Shown in pieces: positions 1 to 5,904 of a stretch of 5,960 nt of DNA. The stretch comes from Bacillota bacterium (GTDB taxonomy: Bacteria; Bacillota; Clostridia; Peptostreptococcales; Anaerovoracaceae), in contig JAEEOX010000098.1 in the NCBI GenBank assembly GCA_016284485.1, positions 1-5,960 on the forward strand, given 5' to 3'. Both the position numbers and the translations under genes were made by a program. Positions within the stretch are counted from its first letter, which is position 1; each line of letters begins with the position of its first letter. Below the pieces are notes generated by a model. It was not told the origin of the DNA and did no database searches. It worked only from the letters and a program-made list of their open reading frames with translations.

Positions 1-2271
1 GACGAGAGCTGCCGCCCATTTCAGGCCGAGTTCACGGCGTACCGAAGCTACCGCTGCGATACAGGGCGTGGACAGCAGCGAAAATACCAGCAGGCATATT
101 GCCGTTGCCGGGCTCATTACAGCCGCGATGCCGTCGCCGTACAGCATATCCAGCATCGAGACTACGCTTTCCTTTGCCATGAAACCGCTGAGCAGAGCCA
201 CACCTATACGCCAGTCGCCAAGTCCCGTGGGGACAAGCAGCGGCACCGTGAAGCCTGCAAGCAGTGCGAGTATGCTGTCGGCAGGATCGGCCACAGGATC
301 CATGCGCAGGCTGAAATTCTTTAATACCCATACCAATACGGAAGCCACAAGTATTACCGAGAATGCGCGCTGGAGGAAGTCCTTCGCTTTCTCCCAGAGG
401 AGCTGCGCCACGTTGCGGACTCCGGGCATACGGTAGTTCGGGAGCTCCATTACGAACGGCACAGGCTCACCGCGGAACAGCGTGTTCTTGTAGAGCAGGG
501 CTCCGATTATACCGAACACTATGCCCAGAACATAAAGCCCCGTCATCACCAGCCAGCTGTATTCCGGGAAGAATGCCGCCGCGAAGAACGCGTAGATCGG
601 CACCTTGGCGGAGCAGCTCATGAACGGCGTAAGAAGTACCGTCATCTTGCGGTCACGGTCGCTGGGCAGAGTTCTTGTCGCCATGACGGCAGGTACTGTA
701 CAGCCGAAACCGATCAGCAGCGGCACTATGCTGCGCCCGGAAAGTCCGAGCTTCCGCAGCAGCTTATCCATAAAGAACGCCACTCGCGCCACATAGCCGC
801 TGTCCTCCAGCATGGACAGGAAGAAGAACAGCGTCACGATTATCGGCAGGAAGCTGAGTACGCTGCCGACTCCGCCGAATATACCCTCGATTATCAGATC
901 GCGTATTGTCTGGTTGACTTCGGCAGCTTCAAATGATCTGTCAGCCGCTGCTATGAGCGCGTCCACGCCTGTTTCCAGCAGACTTTGCAGCCACGCGCCT
1001 ATCACATTGAAAGTCAGGAAGAACACGGAGCCCATTATGATTATGAACATCGGGATAGCTGTCCATTTTCCTGTAAGAAGACGGTCTATGCGCGTGCTGC
1101 GGATATGCTCCCGGCTCTCACCGGGCTTCTTTACTGTCTCGCTGCACAGCTTCTCTATGTAGGTGAAGCGCATATCCGCTATGGCCGCGCAGATATCAAG
1201 GCCGCGTTCGGCCTCGGTCTGCTCGGTGATGTGCCGGAGCATTTCAAGTTCATTGTCGTCAAGATCGAGTTGTTTAAGCATGAGCTCGTCGCCCTCGGCA
1301 GCCTTGCTTGCCGCGAAACGCGGCGGCAGACCCGCCTTTTCTGCGTGATCTTCGATAAGATGTCTGATACCGTGCAGGCAGCGGTGTACAGCGCCGCCGT
1401 TCTCGTCCTTGCCGCAGAAATCGCGCGGCAGAGGCTTTTCCTGATAATGCGCGACATGTATCGCGTGGTCGATCAGCTCCTCGATGCCGCTGTTTTTCGC
1501 CGCCGAGATCGGTACGACGGGGACTCCGAGCATTTCCTCCATGGCGTTGATATCGACGCTTCCGCCGTTCGCAGTCAGCTCATCCATCATATTCAGCGCG
1601 ATGACCATGGGGATATCCAGCTCTAGGAGCTGCATTGTGAGGTACAGGTTTCGCTCGATGTTCGTCGCGTCCACGATGTTTATAATGGCGTGGGGCTTTT
1701 CCTCAAGCACGAAGCTACGGGAAACGATCTCCTCGCTGGTATAGGGCGACATTGAGTATATGCCTGGAAGGTCAGTTATCCTTGTATTGGGATAGTTCCT
1801 GATCACGCCGTCCTTGCGGTCAACAGTGACGCCGGGGAAGTTTCCCACATGCTGATTGGAACCGGTAAGCTGGTTGAACAGAGTGGTCTTGCCGCTGTTC
1901 TGATTGCCTACCAGTGCAAAGGTCAGGATGTGGTCATCGGGAAGCGGTTCCGTCACGCCTTTCACGTGATGGATGCCGGGCTCGCCTATGGCCGGGTGAG
2001 CGGTTTTTTTGCGCCTGACGGCCTGCGCGGGAATGGTATCTTCCGGTTCGACCGGTGTGATCTCGATCTTCTCCGCATCTGCGATCCTGAGAGTGAGTTC
2101 ATATCCCCTGATCCTGAACTCCATTGGGTCCCCCATGGGTGCCAGACGTACCAGAGTCGCTGTGGCTCCCGGTACAAGTCCCATGTCCAGGAAATGCTGC
2201 CTGAGAGCTCCCTCTCCGCCTATGGTTTCTATCCTTGCTGATTCTCCGATCTTTAACTCGTTTAGTTTCAT
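1..2271 (-). CDS. feoB: FeoA-FeoB fusion, ferrous iron transporter (3' end cut by window edge)
   Basis: Cytoplasmic-membrane importer of Fe(II) carrying FeoA fused to the N-terminus of FeoB. The frame is open for 757 codons and runs off base 1. Residues 1-73 are the FeoA SH3-like domain (HFLDMGLVPGA). A linker follows, then the FeoB GTPase domain (about 116-275): G1 GNQNSGKTT 122-130, switch region VGNFPGVTV 142-150, G3 DLPG 167-170, G4 NMMD 227-230, G5 SAAKNSG 256-262. The membrane part holds the two gate repeats: GFGCTVPA 521-528 with CSAKVP 553-558, and later FMAKES 697-702 with STPC 734-737. The family C-terminus usually lies a few dozen residues further, so little is missing. The start at 2271 is preferred: it gives the usual FeoA beginning MKLNELK and has AAAAGG 11 bases upstream. 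An ATG at 2292 directly follows a terminator T-run and has no Shine-Dalgarno. The G1 loop has Gln where Pro is common. Arginine codons change sharply near residue 170-185. Confidence 0.95.
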   Translation of the reverse strand, partial: MKLNELKIGESARIETIGGEGALRQHFLDMGLVPGATATLVRLAPMGDPMEFRIRGYELTLRIADAEKIEITPVEPEDTIPAQAVRRKKTAHPAIGEPGIHHVKGVTEPLPDDHILTFALVGNQNSGKTTLFNQLTGSNQHVGNFPGVTVDRKDGVIRNYPNTRITDLPGIYSMSPYTSEEIVSRSFVLEEKPHAIINIVDATNIERNLYLTMQLLELDIPMVIALNMMDELTANGGSVDINAMEEMLGVPVVPISAAKNSGIEELIDHAIHVAHYQEKPLPRDFCGKDENGGAVHRCLHGIRHLIEDHAEKAGLPPRFAASKAAEGDELMLKQLDLDDNELEMLRHITEQTEAERGLDICAAIADMRFTYIEKLCSETVKKPGESREHIRSTRIDRLLTGKWTAIPMFIIIMGSVFFLTFNVIGAWLQSLLETGVDALIAAADRSFEAAEVNQTIRDLIIEGIFGGVGSVLSFLPIIVTLFFFLSMLEDSGYVARVAFFMDKLLRKLGLSGRSIVPLLIGFGCTVPAVMATRTLPSDRDRKMTVLLTPFMSCSAKVPIYAFFAAAFFPEYSWLVMTGLYVLGIVFGIIGALLYKNTLFRGEPVPFVMELPNYRMPGVRNVAQLLWEKAKDFLQRAFSVILVASVLVWVLKNFSLRMDPVADPADSILALLAGFTVPLLVPTGLGDWRIGVALLSGFMAKESVVSMLDMLYGDGIAAVMSPATAICLLVFSLLSTPCIAAVASVRRELGLKWAAALV

Positions 2272-2292
2272 TCCGATTCTGACCTTTTGCAT

Positions 2293-2323
2293 AAAAAAAT
2301 GATCCGTACCCGAAGGTACGGAT
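2293..2323 (-). terminator. Rho-independent terminator after the XRE gene
   Basis: On the minus strand, ATCCGTACC (2323-2315), a TTCG loop (2314-2311) and GGTACGGAT (2310-2302) form a perfect 9-bp stem. C and A follow, then seven T (2299-2293). UUCG is an exceptionally stable tetraloop. The hairpin starts 8 bases after the stop codon of the XRE gene and the T-run ends 21 bases before the chosen feoAB start. There is no T-run on the plus-strand side, so it acts in one direction only. It should shield feoAB from upstream transcription. Confidence 0.88.
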
Positions 2324-2325
2324 TC

Positions 2326-2353
2326 ATTGTATCATATCTTTCGTTTTTGTGCA
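2326..2353 (-). promoter_or_regulatory. Candidate feoAB promoter overlapping the XRE stop codon
   Basis: Minus-strand TGCACA (2353-2348), 16 bases, then TACAAT (2331-2326). The -10 is preceded by TGA, which gives an extended -10 (TGn) and is also the stop codon of the XRE gene (2334-2332). The -35 matches consensus at 4 of 6 positions and the -10 at 5 of 6. The predicted start, about 7 bases downstream near 2319, lies inside the first arm of the terminator stem, giving a leader of about 48 bases before ATG 2271. A terminator sits between feoAB and upstream genes, so some promoter is needed here or further upstream. I saw no clear Fur or DtxR box. Confidence 0.45.
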
Positions 2354-3300
2354 TACAGAGAATACACAATTATGAACAATAAGTATATGAGTATGGCCAT
2401 AAGAAGTATCCCTGTCAGGTAATATGGCGCACCGTACACCACTCCGAAGCTTCCTGCCAGCACAGTCAGAAGGCTTATGGTCAGAGACACCGGTATCATG
2501 GTGATCTTAAGTGCCCGGCTGAAGAAGTACTTCCGGCGGTTAAAATAGCAGAATACAAGTCCCGCAATGCTCAGGACAGCCCCTATGACTATCCAGTAGT
2601 TGTAGACCAGTCTGGGCATGGTCACCACCCCCATGGATGGCTGCTGACCATCTCCTGACCATATGAGCATATCTCCGTCATCTCCTGGATAGTAATATAC
2701 GAAGTCCACTTCATCCTTATTCCCCAGGGATATAAGCGTGTGTTCACTGCCTCCGGTCAGATCGTTCCACACCGTCTCATATGCGCTGAGGAAAACACAC
2801 TCGCTGCCGGTGTCCGGATCCTTCACATGGCTCAGTTCATATCCTGCCACGCCTTTGTCCATGACTGCAACTATCTCGTTCCCGGAAAGAGTCTCTATCG
2901 TTATCAGCTTCTCTGCGTTTGCAATGGGCTTGTGACTGGTAACGTGGACCACCGCGAGAAGCAGTATCATGGCCCCGATCACGAAGCCCAGAGCCAGATT
3001 CAGCCATCTCTTCCTGCGTACGAATTCTCTGGCCATGGTGAAACTTGCGGCGGACACCTGTTCGATGTCCTCTTCTGTCACCGGATCGGCTATCCTCTCC
3101 CCCTTGAGAAGCTCCGCTACGCTGACGCCGCAGGATGAGGCAATGTCTTCAAGGTTGCCAATGTCCGGCAGCCCTCTTCCGGTCTCCCAACGGGATACCG
3201 CCTTGTCAGATACGTTCAGCATCTCAGCGAACTGCTGCTGGGTCATCTCCCTGCTCTTGCGAAGTTCTCTTATGAAATCTCCTGTTTTGTTTGCATCCAT
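2332..3300 (-). CDS. Membrane-anchored XRE-family transcriptional regulator
   Basis: A 322-residue one-component regulator attached to the cytoplasmic membrane. Residues 8-63 form an XRE/Cro helix-turn-helix (TQQQFAEMLNVSDKAVSRWE, about 20-39, then GRGLPD). A linker ends in a basic patch (RRKRW, 95-99). Four likely membrane segments follow: about 100-120, 235-253, 265-289 and 293-316. The basic patches (95-99, 255-268 and the QKRKI tail) place the N-terminus inside and residues 121-234, an acidic and tyrosine-containing stretch (YYYPGDDGD), outside. That layout suggests sensing outside the cell or at the membrane, but no ligand can be named. The start is well supported by AGGAGGTG (3313-3306) five bases upstream of ATG 3300. 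It sits 75 bases after the DUF2812 gene with no terminator between, so it may be partly co-transcribed with the padR unit. It ends 8 bases before a strong terminator. The DNA-binding call is secure; the target genes are unknown. Confidence 0.9.
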   Translation of the reverse strand: MDANKTGDFIRELRKSREMTQQQFAEMLNVSDKAVSRWETGRGLPDIGNLEDIASSCGVSVAELLKGERIADPVTEEDIEQVSAASFTMAREFVRRKRWLNLALGFVIGAMILLLAVVHVTSHKPIANAEKLITIETLSGNEIVAVMDKGVAGYELSHVKDPDTGSECVFLSAYETVWNDLTGGSEHTLISLGNKDEVDFVYYYPGDDGDMLIWSGDGQQPSMGVVTMPRLVYNYWIVIGAVLSIAGLVFCYFNRRKYFFSRALKITMIPVSLTISLLTVLAGSFGVVYGAPYYLTGILLMAILIYLLFIIVYSLYAQKRKI

Positions 3301-3330
3301 TTCTGCACCTCCTCTGATGTTTACGCCCTG

Positions 3331-3358
3331 ATTGTAGGACGCACTGTCAGAAAATGCA
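3331..3358 (-). promoter_or_regulatory. Weak candidate promoter for the XRE gene
   Basis: The 75-base gap before this gene (3301-3375) holds a good -10, TACAAT (3336-3331). The element 16 bases upstream, TGCATT (3358-3353), is a poor -35, and there is no extended -10. The layout TGCA-N18-TACAAT is the same as in the candidate feoAB promoter. If real it may need an activator; otherwise the gene is read from the padR promoter. No terminator was seen in this gap. Confidence 0.25.
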
Positions 3359-3375
3359 CCCTATGCTTCGTAGAA

Positions 3376-3927
3376 TTACTTATTTGTGTACCTTGATTTT
3401 ATATTTCTTAGCTTGAATCCGCAGTAAACTATGAGAAAAACATATATTACGAACATCGTGCCAAAGAAAATGGTAAAAAATTTCTCATAAAACCCACTGT
3501 ACAGTCCATTCATCGTATTTAACAGTCCCGACATCACACAGCACAAGAATACTATGACCAGCGGCCAAAGACGTTTCTTAGCGACTTGGATCACCAGATC
3601 GACTCTGGATTCATCATCCGAGAACAGTTCGCCGTCTTCCTCTGACTCCGCCTCCGATGATGGCTTTCTGAAATACAGCCAACCCAAAGACTCATTCACA
3701 TATTCCCAGCCGAAGTCACTTATCATCTGCATGTATTCCGGAGTCTGAGTGTTATTTTTGAAATCCATCCTGTAGATAACGTCCTCCGGTTCGCAGGACT
3801 CAAAATGATAGAAGCAAGGAGGAGTCATGGAGACAAGTTTCCATCCCTCTGTGTGTTTGTATCTGAGCCAAAGCTCCTCATCTTCATAATCTGCTATAGT
3901 GAAGAAACGAATAAATGTCTTAAGCAT
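3376..3927 (-). CDS. DUF2812 domain membrane protein, partner of PadR
   Basis: A 183-residue protein. Residues 1-90 match the DUF2812 pattern of a small soluble domain with spaced aromatics (EELWLRYKHTEGWKLV at about 17-32, CFYHFE 38-43, YRMDFKN 52-58, DFGWEYV 71-77, GWLYFRKP 82-89). An acidic linker follows (about 90-109, SEAESEEDGE), then two membrane segments (about 119-136 and 149-171) and a basic tail. The start at 3927 is chosen over an in-frame ATG 13 codons upstream: it has AGGAG (3941-3937) nine bases before it and begins MLKTFIRFFT, as expected for the family. It overlaps the 3' end of padR by 8 bp, implying translational coupling. DUF2812 genes commonly follow padR genes. The molecular function is unknown; a role as membrane partner or sensor linked to PadR is inference. 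It ends with TAA and no terminator follows it. Confidence 0.85.
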   Translation of the reverse strand: MLKTFIRFFTIADYEDEELWLRYKHTEGWKLVSMTPPCFYHFESCEPEDVIYRMDFKNNTQTPEYMQMISDFGWEYVNESLGWLYFRKPSSEAESEEDGELFSDDESRVDLVIQVAKKRLWPLVIVFLCCVMSGLLNTMNGLYSGFYEKFFTIFFGTMFVIYVFLIVYCGFKLRNIKSRYTNK

Positions 3928-4243
3928 TGCAGTCCTCTCCTTTGCTGTTTCTGTACAATCTCTCAATGCGGCGGATCTCCAGTTCCAGGATCTCCCTGCC
4001 CAGATCCGTAAGCTGATACAGTTTCCTCTTATCCTCTTCGTAGCAAAAGGCTATGAGTCCATCCTTTTCCATCTTAGACAGCGTCCCGTACATGGTTCCG
4101 GCACTTATTGTAAGCTGCCCTCCTGTCATCTTCTTCACCTGCTGGCTGATGCCATATCCGTGCTGAGGTTTCTGAAGGCAGAACAAGATGTAGAAACCGG
4201 ACTCTGTCATGGGAACATATATCCTTTTGATCTTATCGTCCAT
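3920..4243 (-). CDS. PadR-family transcriptional regulator
   Basis: A 107-residue winged-helix DNA-binding protein of the short PadR subfamily. Family hallmarks in order: YILFCLQKPQHGYGI (18-32), the GG of helix 2/3 (41-42), the recognition segment SAGTMYGTLSKMEKDGLI (47-64), a charged beta wing (68-74), YQLTDLGREIL (76-86) and a C-terminal helix (to about 99) that should form the dimer interface. The start is fixed by AGGAGG (4253-4248) four bases before ATG 4243. PadR proteins are usually dimeric repressors that bind inverted repeats and often control their own operon. Here the promoter and a cluster of CGATATA half-sites lie immediately upstream, which strongly suggests autoregulation. The downstream DUF2812 gene overlaps by 8 bp and forms a two-gene unit. 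The inducer is unknown. Confidence 0.94.
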   Translation of the reverse strand: MDDKIKRIYVPMTESGFYILFCLQKPQHGYGISQQVKKMTGGQLTISAGTMYGTLSKMEKDGLIAFCYEEDKRKLYQLTDLGREILELEIRRIERLYRNSKGEDCNA

Positions 4244-4264
4244 AAGTCCTCCTGACTATCAAAG

Positions 4265-4313
4265 TTCGATATATCGAGCTTCGATATACATAATATATCG
4301 GACTTCGATATAT
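4265..4313 (-). promoter_or_regulatory. PadR operator array of CGATATA half-sites
   Basis: Five copies of CGATATA lie within 49 bases in alternating orientation. On the plus strand they are CGATATA at 4267-4273, 4282-4288 and 4306-4312, and the inverse TATATCG at 4270-4276 and 4294-4300. The starts 4270, 4282, 4294 and 4306 are exactly 12 bases apart. The first two overlap to make the perfect 12-bp palindrome TCGATATATCGA (4266-4277). Another inverted pair, ATATATCG and CGATATAT, has a 5-base spacer (4293-4313). The sites cover the -10, the promoter spacer, the predicted start point and the leader of padR, the position expected for an autorepressor. Binding by PadR is inferred from position and family habit. 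Confidence 0.72.
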
Positions 4314-4320
4314 ATGTCAA
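4292..4320 (-). promoter_or_regulatory. padR promoter
   Basis: On the minus strand, TTGACA (4320-4315) is a perfect -35. A 17-base spacer follows, then TATATT (4297-4292), which matches the -10 at 5 of 6 positions. The expected start point is near 4285, giving a leader of about 41 bases before ATG 4243. The -10 and the spacer both overlap CGATATA operator half-sites. The promoter lies just after the ABC-operon terminator, so the padR unit has its own transcription start. Confidence 0.8.
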
Positions 4321-4332
4321 TATGTATTTTGA

Positions 4333-4350
4333 ATTTTTTGCGCAAAAAAT
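4333..4350. repeat. Perfect 18-bp palindrome, T6-GCGC-A6
   Basis: ATTTTTTGCGCAAAAAAT reads identically on both strands. It sits 13 bases upstream of the padR -35, and its A-run (4344-4349) doubles as the T-run of the ABC-operon terminator on the minus strand. It could be an extra protein-binding site, an upstream A/T-tract element of the padR promoter, or a chance extension of the terminator. It could also fold as a hairpin in RNA, but its stem would be mostly A-U. Confidence 0.5.
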
Positions 4351-4374
4351 CTGCCCCGCCCAAGGCGAGGCAGA
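4344..4374 (-). terminator. Rho-independent terminator of the ABC operon
   Basis: On the minus strand, TCTGCCTCGCC (4374-4364), a TTG loop (4363-4361) and GGCGGGGCAGA (4360-4350) form an 11-bp G/C-rich stem. It contains one U-G wobble, and six T follow (4349-4344). It begins 20 bases after the permease stop codon. In the plus-strand RNA the wobble becomes a C-A mismatch and no T-run follows, so it works only on the minus strand. Confidence 0.9.
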
Positions 4375-4394
4375 ATCATTATTGGTCTTAAGTA

Positions 4395-5042
4395 TCAGAA
4401 TTCCCTCTTCTCCATGAACCGGATGCTTATAATGCAGGAAACCACCTCAACGATCACGACCAGCAGGATAACGCCCAGGATCAACACTGCGGGAGACATG
4501 GAAGAGATCGTTTCTTCAATGGACATCTTCGTATTCTCTGAAAGAAACTTGACGCCCAGGATCGTTCCGATGAAGATCACACCGAAGAGAATGTATGCTG
4601 AATTACGGCCTTTCTCTGCTCCGTTCTTGAGCATCATCGGCAACATGAAGGATGATATGATGGCGAAAAATACCATACCAGCAGCCATTGTCAGAAGCAA
4701 GGTCACTATATCTTCTCCGCCATGTCTGATCAGACCTCCGGCGTAAATCAGCACGGCCCCCAGAAGGCTTCCCACGGCACTGCCGCCTATGGCCAGAAGG
4801 TATTTCTCGATCGTATACTGTTTCCTGGTAAAGGGCTGGCTGAAAAGGAACGCGTTGCCGTTATCGAATTCATCGTAGCTGATGGTGCTGGTGGCGAGGA
4901 TCATGAGCATCATGCCGAGAAACATCACTCCGAAGGTCCCCATGTCCATCATGGTGTACATCAGGCTCAGTATGAGCATCATCAGGAGTGTCTTTTTTTG
5001 CTTTACAAGCATCAGTACATCTTTTAAGAACAAAGCCTTCAT
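4395..5042 (-). CDS. ABC-2 type transporter permease
   Basis: A 215-residue integral membrane subunit that pairs with the adjacent ATPase. Six likely membrane segments: about 17-35, 37-56, 81-103, 112-136, 147-166 and 184-207. Between segments 2 and 3 lies the signature of the ABC2_membrane_5 type family: YDEFDNGNAF (56-65), then FSQPFTRKQYTIEKYLL (67-83), the cytoplasmic loop thought to contact the ATPase. The start at 5042 is chosen because the ATG overlaps the ATPase stop codon as ATGA and AGGAGAGG (5057-5050) lies 7 bases upstream. A longer reading from 5153 would only add residues translated out of frame from the ATPase gene. The 4-bp overlap implies coupled translation and matched subunit amounts. 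Substrate is unknown; small two-gene systems behind a GntR regulator often export antimicrobial peptides or lipid-active drugs. The operon terminator follows directly. Confidence 0.92.
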   Translation of the reverse strand: MKALFLKDVLMLVKQKKTLLMMLILSLMYTMMDMGTFGVMFLGMMLMILATSTISYDEFDNGNAFLFSQPFTRKQYTIEKYLLAIGGSAVGSLLGAVLIYAGGLIRHGGEDIVTLLLTMAAGMVFFAIISSFMLPMMLKNGAEKGRNSAYILFGVIFIGTILGVKFLSENTKMSIEETISSMSPAVLILGVILLVVIVEVVSCIISIRFMEKREF

Positions 5043-5899
5043 TTTATTTCCTCTCCTTTCACCATCATCAGGATGAGATCGTCTATGCTTCCATTCTGCA
5101 CCACGGCATCCGGATAGTTCTCCAGATAGAACGCCTTGTGCTGAGTAAGGCATTTCCAGCCGAAGTTCTCCTTCTTGGCGCGGAGCACATAATTCTTGTC
5201 CAGGTCTGCAAACTGCTCTTCCGTCAGCTTCAGCACGGCGTAATCCGAAAGAAGCACGTCCGTGTCCTCGTGGAGCAGTATGGAACCTTTGTGTATCAGG
5301 TACAGACTGTCGCAGATGCTCTCCAGGTCCGCCGAGATGTGGGAGCTGATCAGTATGGAAGCCTCCGGCTTCTCGTCCAGATACTCCCTGAGAAGATCCA
5401 GAACCGTGTCTCTCGCTATCACGTCAAGACCGGCAGTGGGTTCATCCAGGATCAAAAGATCCGCGTCGTGTGACAGCGCTGCGATCACCTTGAGTTTGGC
5501 CTTCATTCCTGTGGAAAAGTCCTTGATCTGCTTGTCCATGGGTATGTCCAGGTCTCTGCACAGTCTCTCGAATCTGTCCCTGTCAAAGGACGGGTACATG
5601 GCCTGCTGGATCTTTAACACATCCTGAGCATTGAGATAGAAGAAGAATCCCGAATCTGACAAGACCACTCCCAGTCTATCTCTTTCCTTGCGGTCAAGAT
5701 CCCTTCCCATTGTCTCCGTACCGAACAAACGGATGGATCCTTCATAGGGTCTGATCAGATGCAGTATGGATTTGAACGTAGTGCTCTTACCTGCTCCGTT
5801 GGCACCCACCAGACCGATGATCTGGCCTTCCGGTACCTCCATGGATACGTCCAGGTCAAAGGACTTGTATTTTTTCTTAACGTCTTTCAGTTCCAGCAT
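5039..5899 (-). CDS. ABC transporter ATP-binding protein
   Basis: A 286-residue cytoplasmic ATPase that powers the permease encoded just downstream. Walker A GANGAGKST 32-40, ABC signature FSTGMKAKLK 128-137 (a variant of LSGGQ, common in this export subfamily), Walker B LLILDEP 148-154 with catalytic Glu153, D-loop AGLD 156-159, switch SSH 185-187 with His187. The canonical Q-loop glutamine is not evident; the segment reads GVVLSDSGFF (77-86), as in YtrB/BcrA-like proteins. A C-terminal extension of about 65 residues (after 220) has no motif I recognise and may contact the permease or hold regulatory contacts. The start at 5899 has GAGGAG (5913-5908) eight bases upstream, inside the last codons of the preceding GntR-like gene, and lies 5 bases past its stop. 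The downstream gene overlaps by 4 bp. Arginine codons are mainly AGA/AGG. Confidence 0.95.
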   Translation of the reverse strand: MLELKDVKKKYKSFDLDVSMEVPEGQIIGLVGANGAGKSTTFKSILHLIRPYEGSIRLFGTETMGRDLDRKERDRLGVVLSDSGFFFYLNAQDVLKIQQAMYPSFDRDRFERLCRDLDIPMDKQIKDFSTGMKAKLKVIAALSHDADLLILDEPTAGLDVIARDTVLDLLREYLDEKPEASILISSHISADLESICDSLYLIHKGSILLHEDTDVLLSDYAVLKLTEEQFADLDKNYVLRAKKENFGWKCLTQHKAFYLENYPDAVVQNGSIDDLILMMVKGEEIK

Positions 5900-5904
5900 G
5901 ATGA

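Noticed and set aside
985..1626. A 213-codon open frame on the plus strand
   Set aside because: It lies wholly opposite the feoAB coding frame, which has clear GTPase and gate motifs. The plus-strand protein shows no recognisable domain, and such frames are expected opposite G/C-rich genes.
2272..2292. An upstream ATG at 2292 for feoAB
   Set aside because: It abuts the terminator T-run with no Shine-Dalgarno, while ATG 2271 gives the family's normal N-terminus and has AAAAGG upstream.
2315..2400. A Fur or DtxR box for iron control of feoAB
   Set aside because: The A/T-rich stretch before the candidate promoter has no convincing 19-bp inverted repeat of either type.
3301..3375. Possible terminator or small RNA in the gap before the XRE gene
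   Set aside because: Only short imperfect GTGC/TGCG dyads are present, with no stable stem and no T-run.
3928..3966. A 13-codon extension of the DUF2812 gene
   Set aside because: It overlaps padR more deeply, lacks a ribosome binding site and adds residues not expected for the family.
5043..5153. A 37-codon N-terminal extension of the permease
   Set aside because: The added residues are an out-of-frame reading of the ATPase gene and are hydrophilic. The ATG at 5042 has a good ribosome binding site and the usual 4-bp overlap.
4988..5473. A 161-codon open frame on the plus strand
   Set aside because: It is antisense to the ABC ATPase, whose Walker A, Walker B and signature motifs are intact. 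It has no domain signal of its own.
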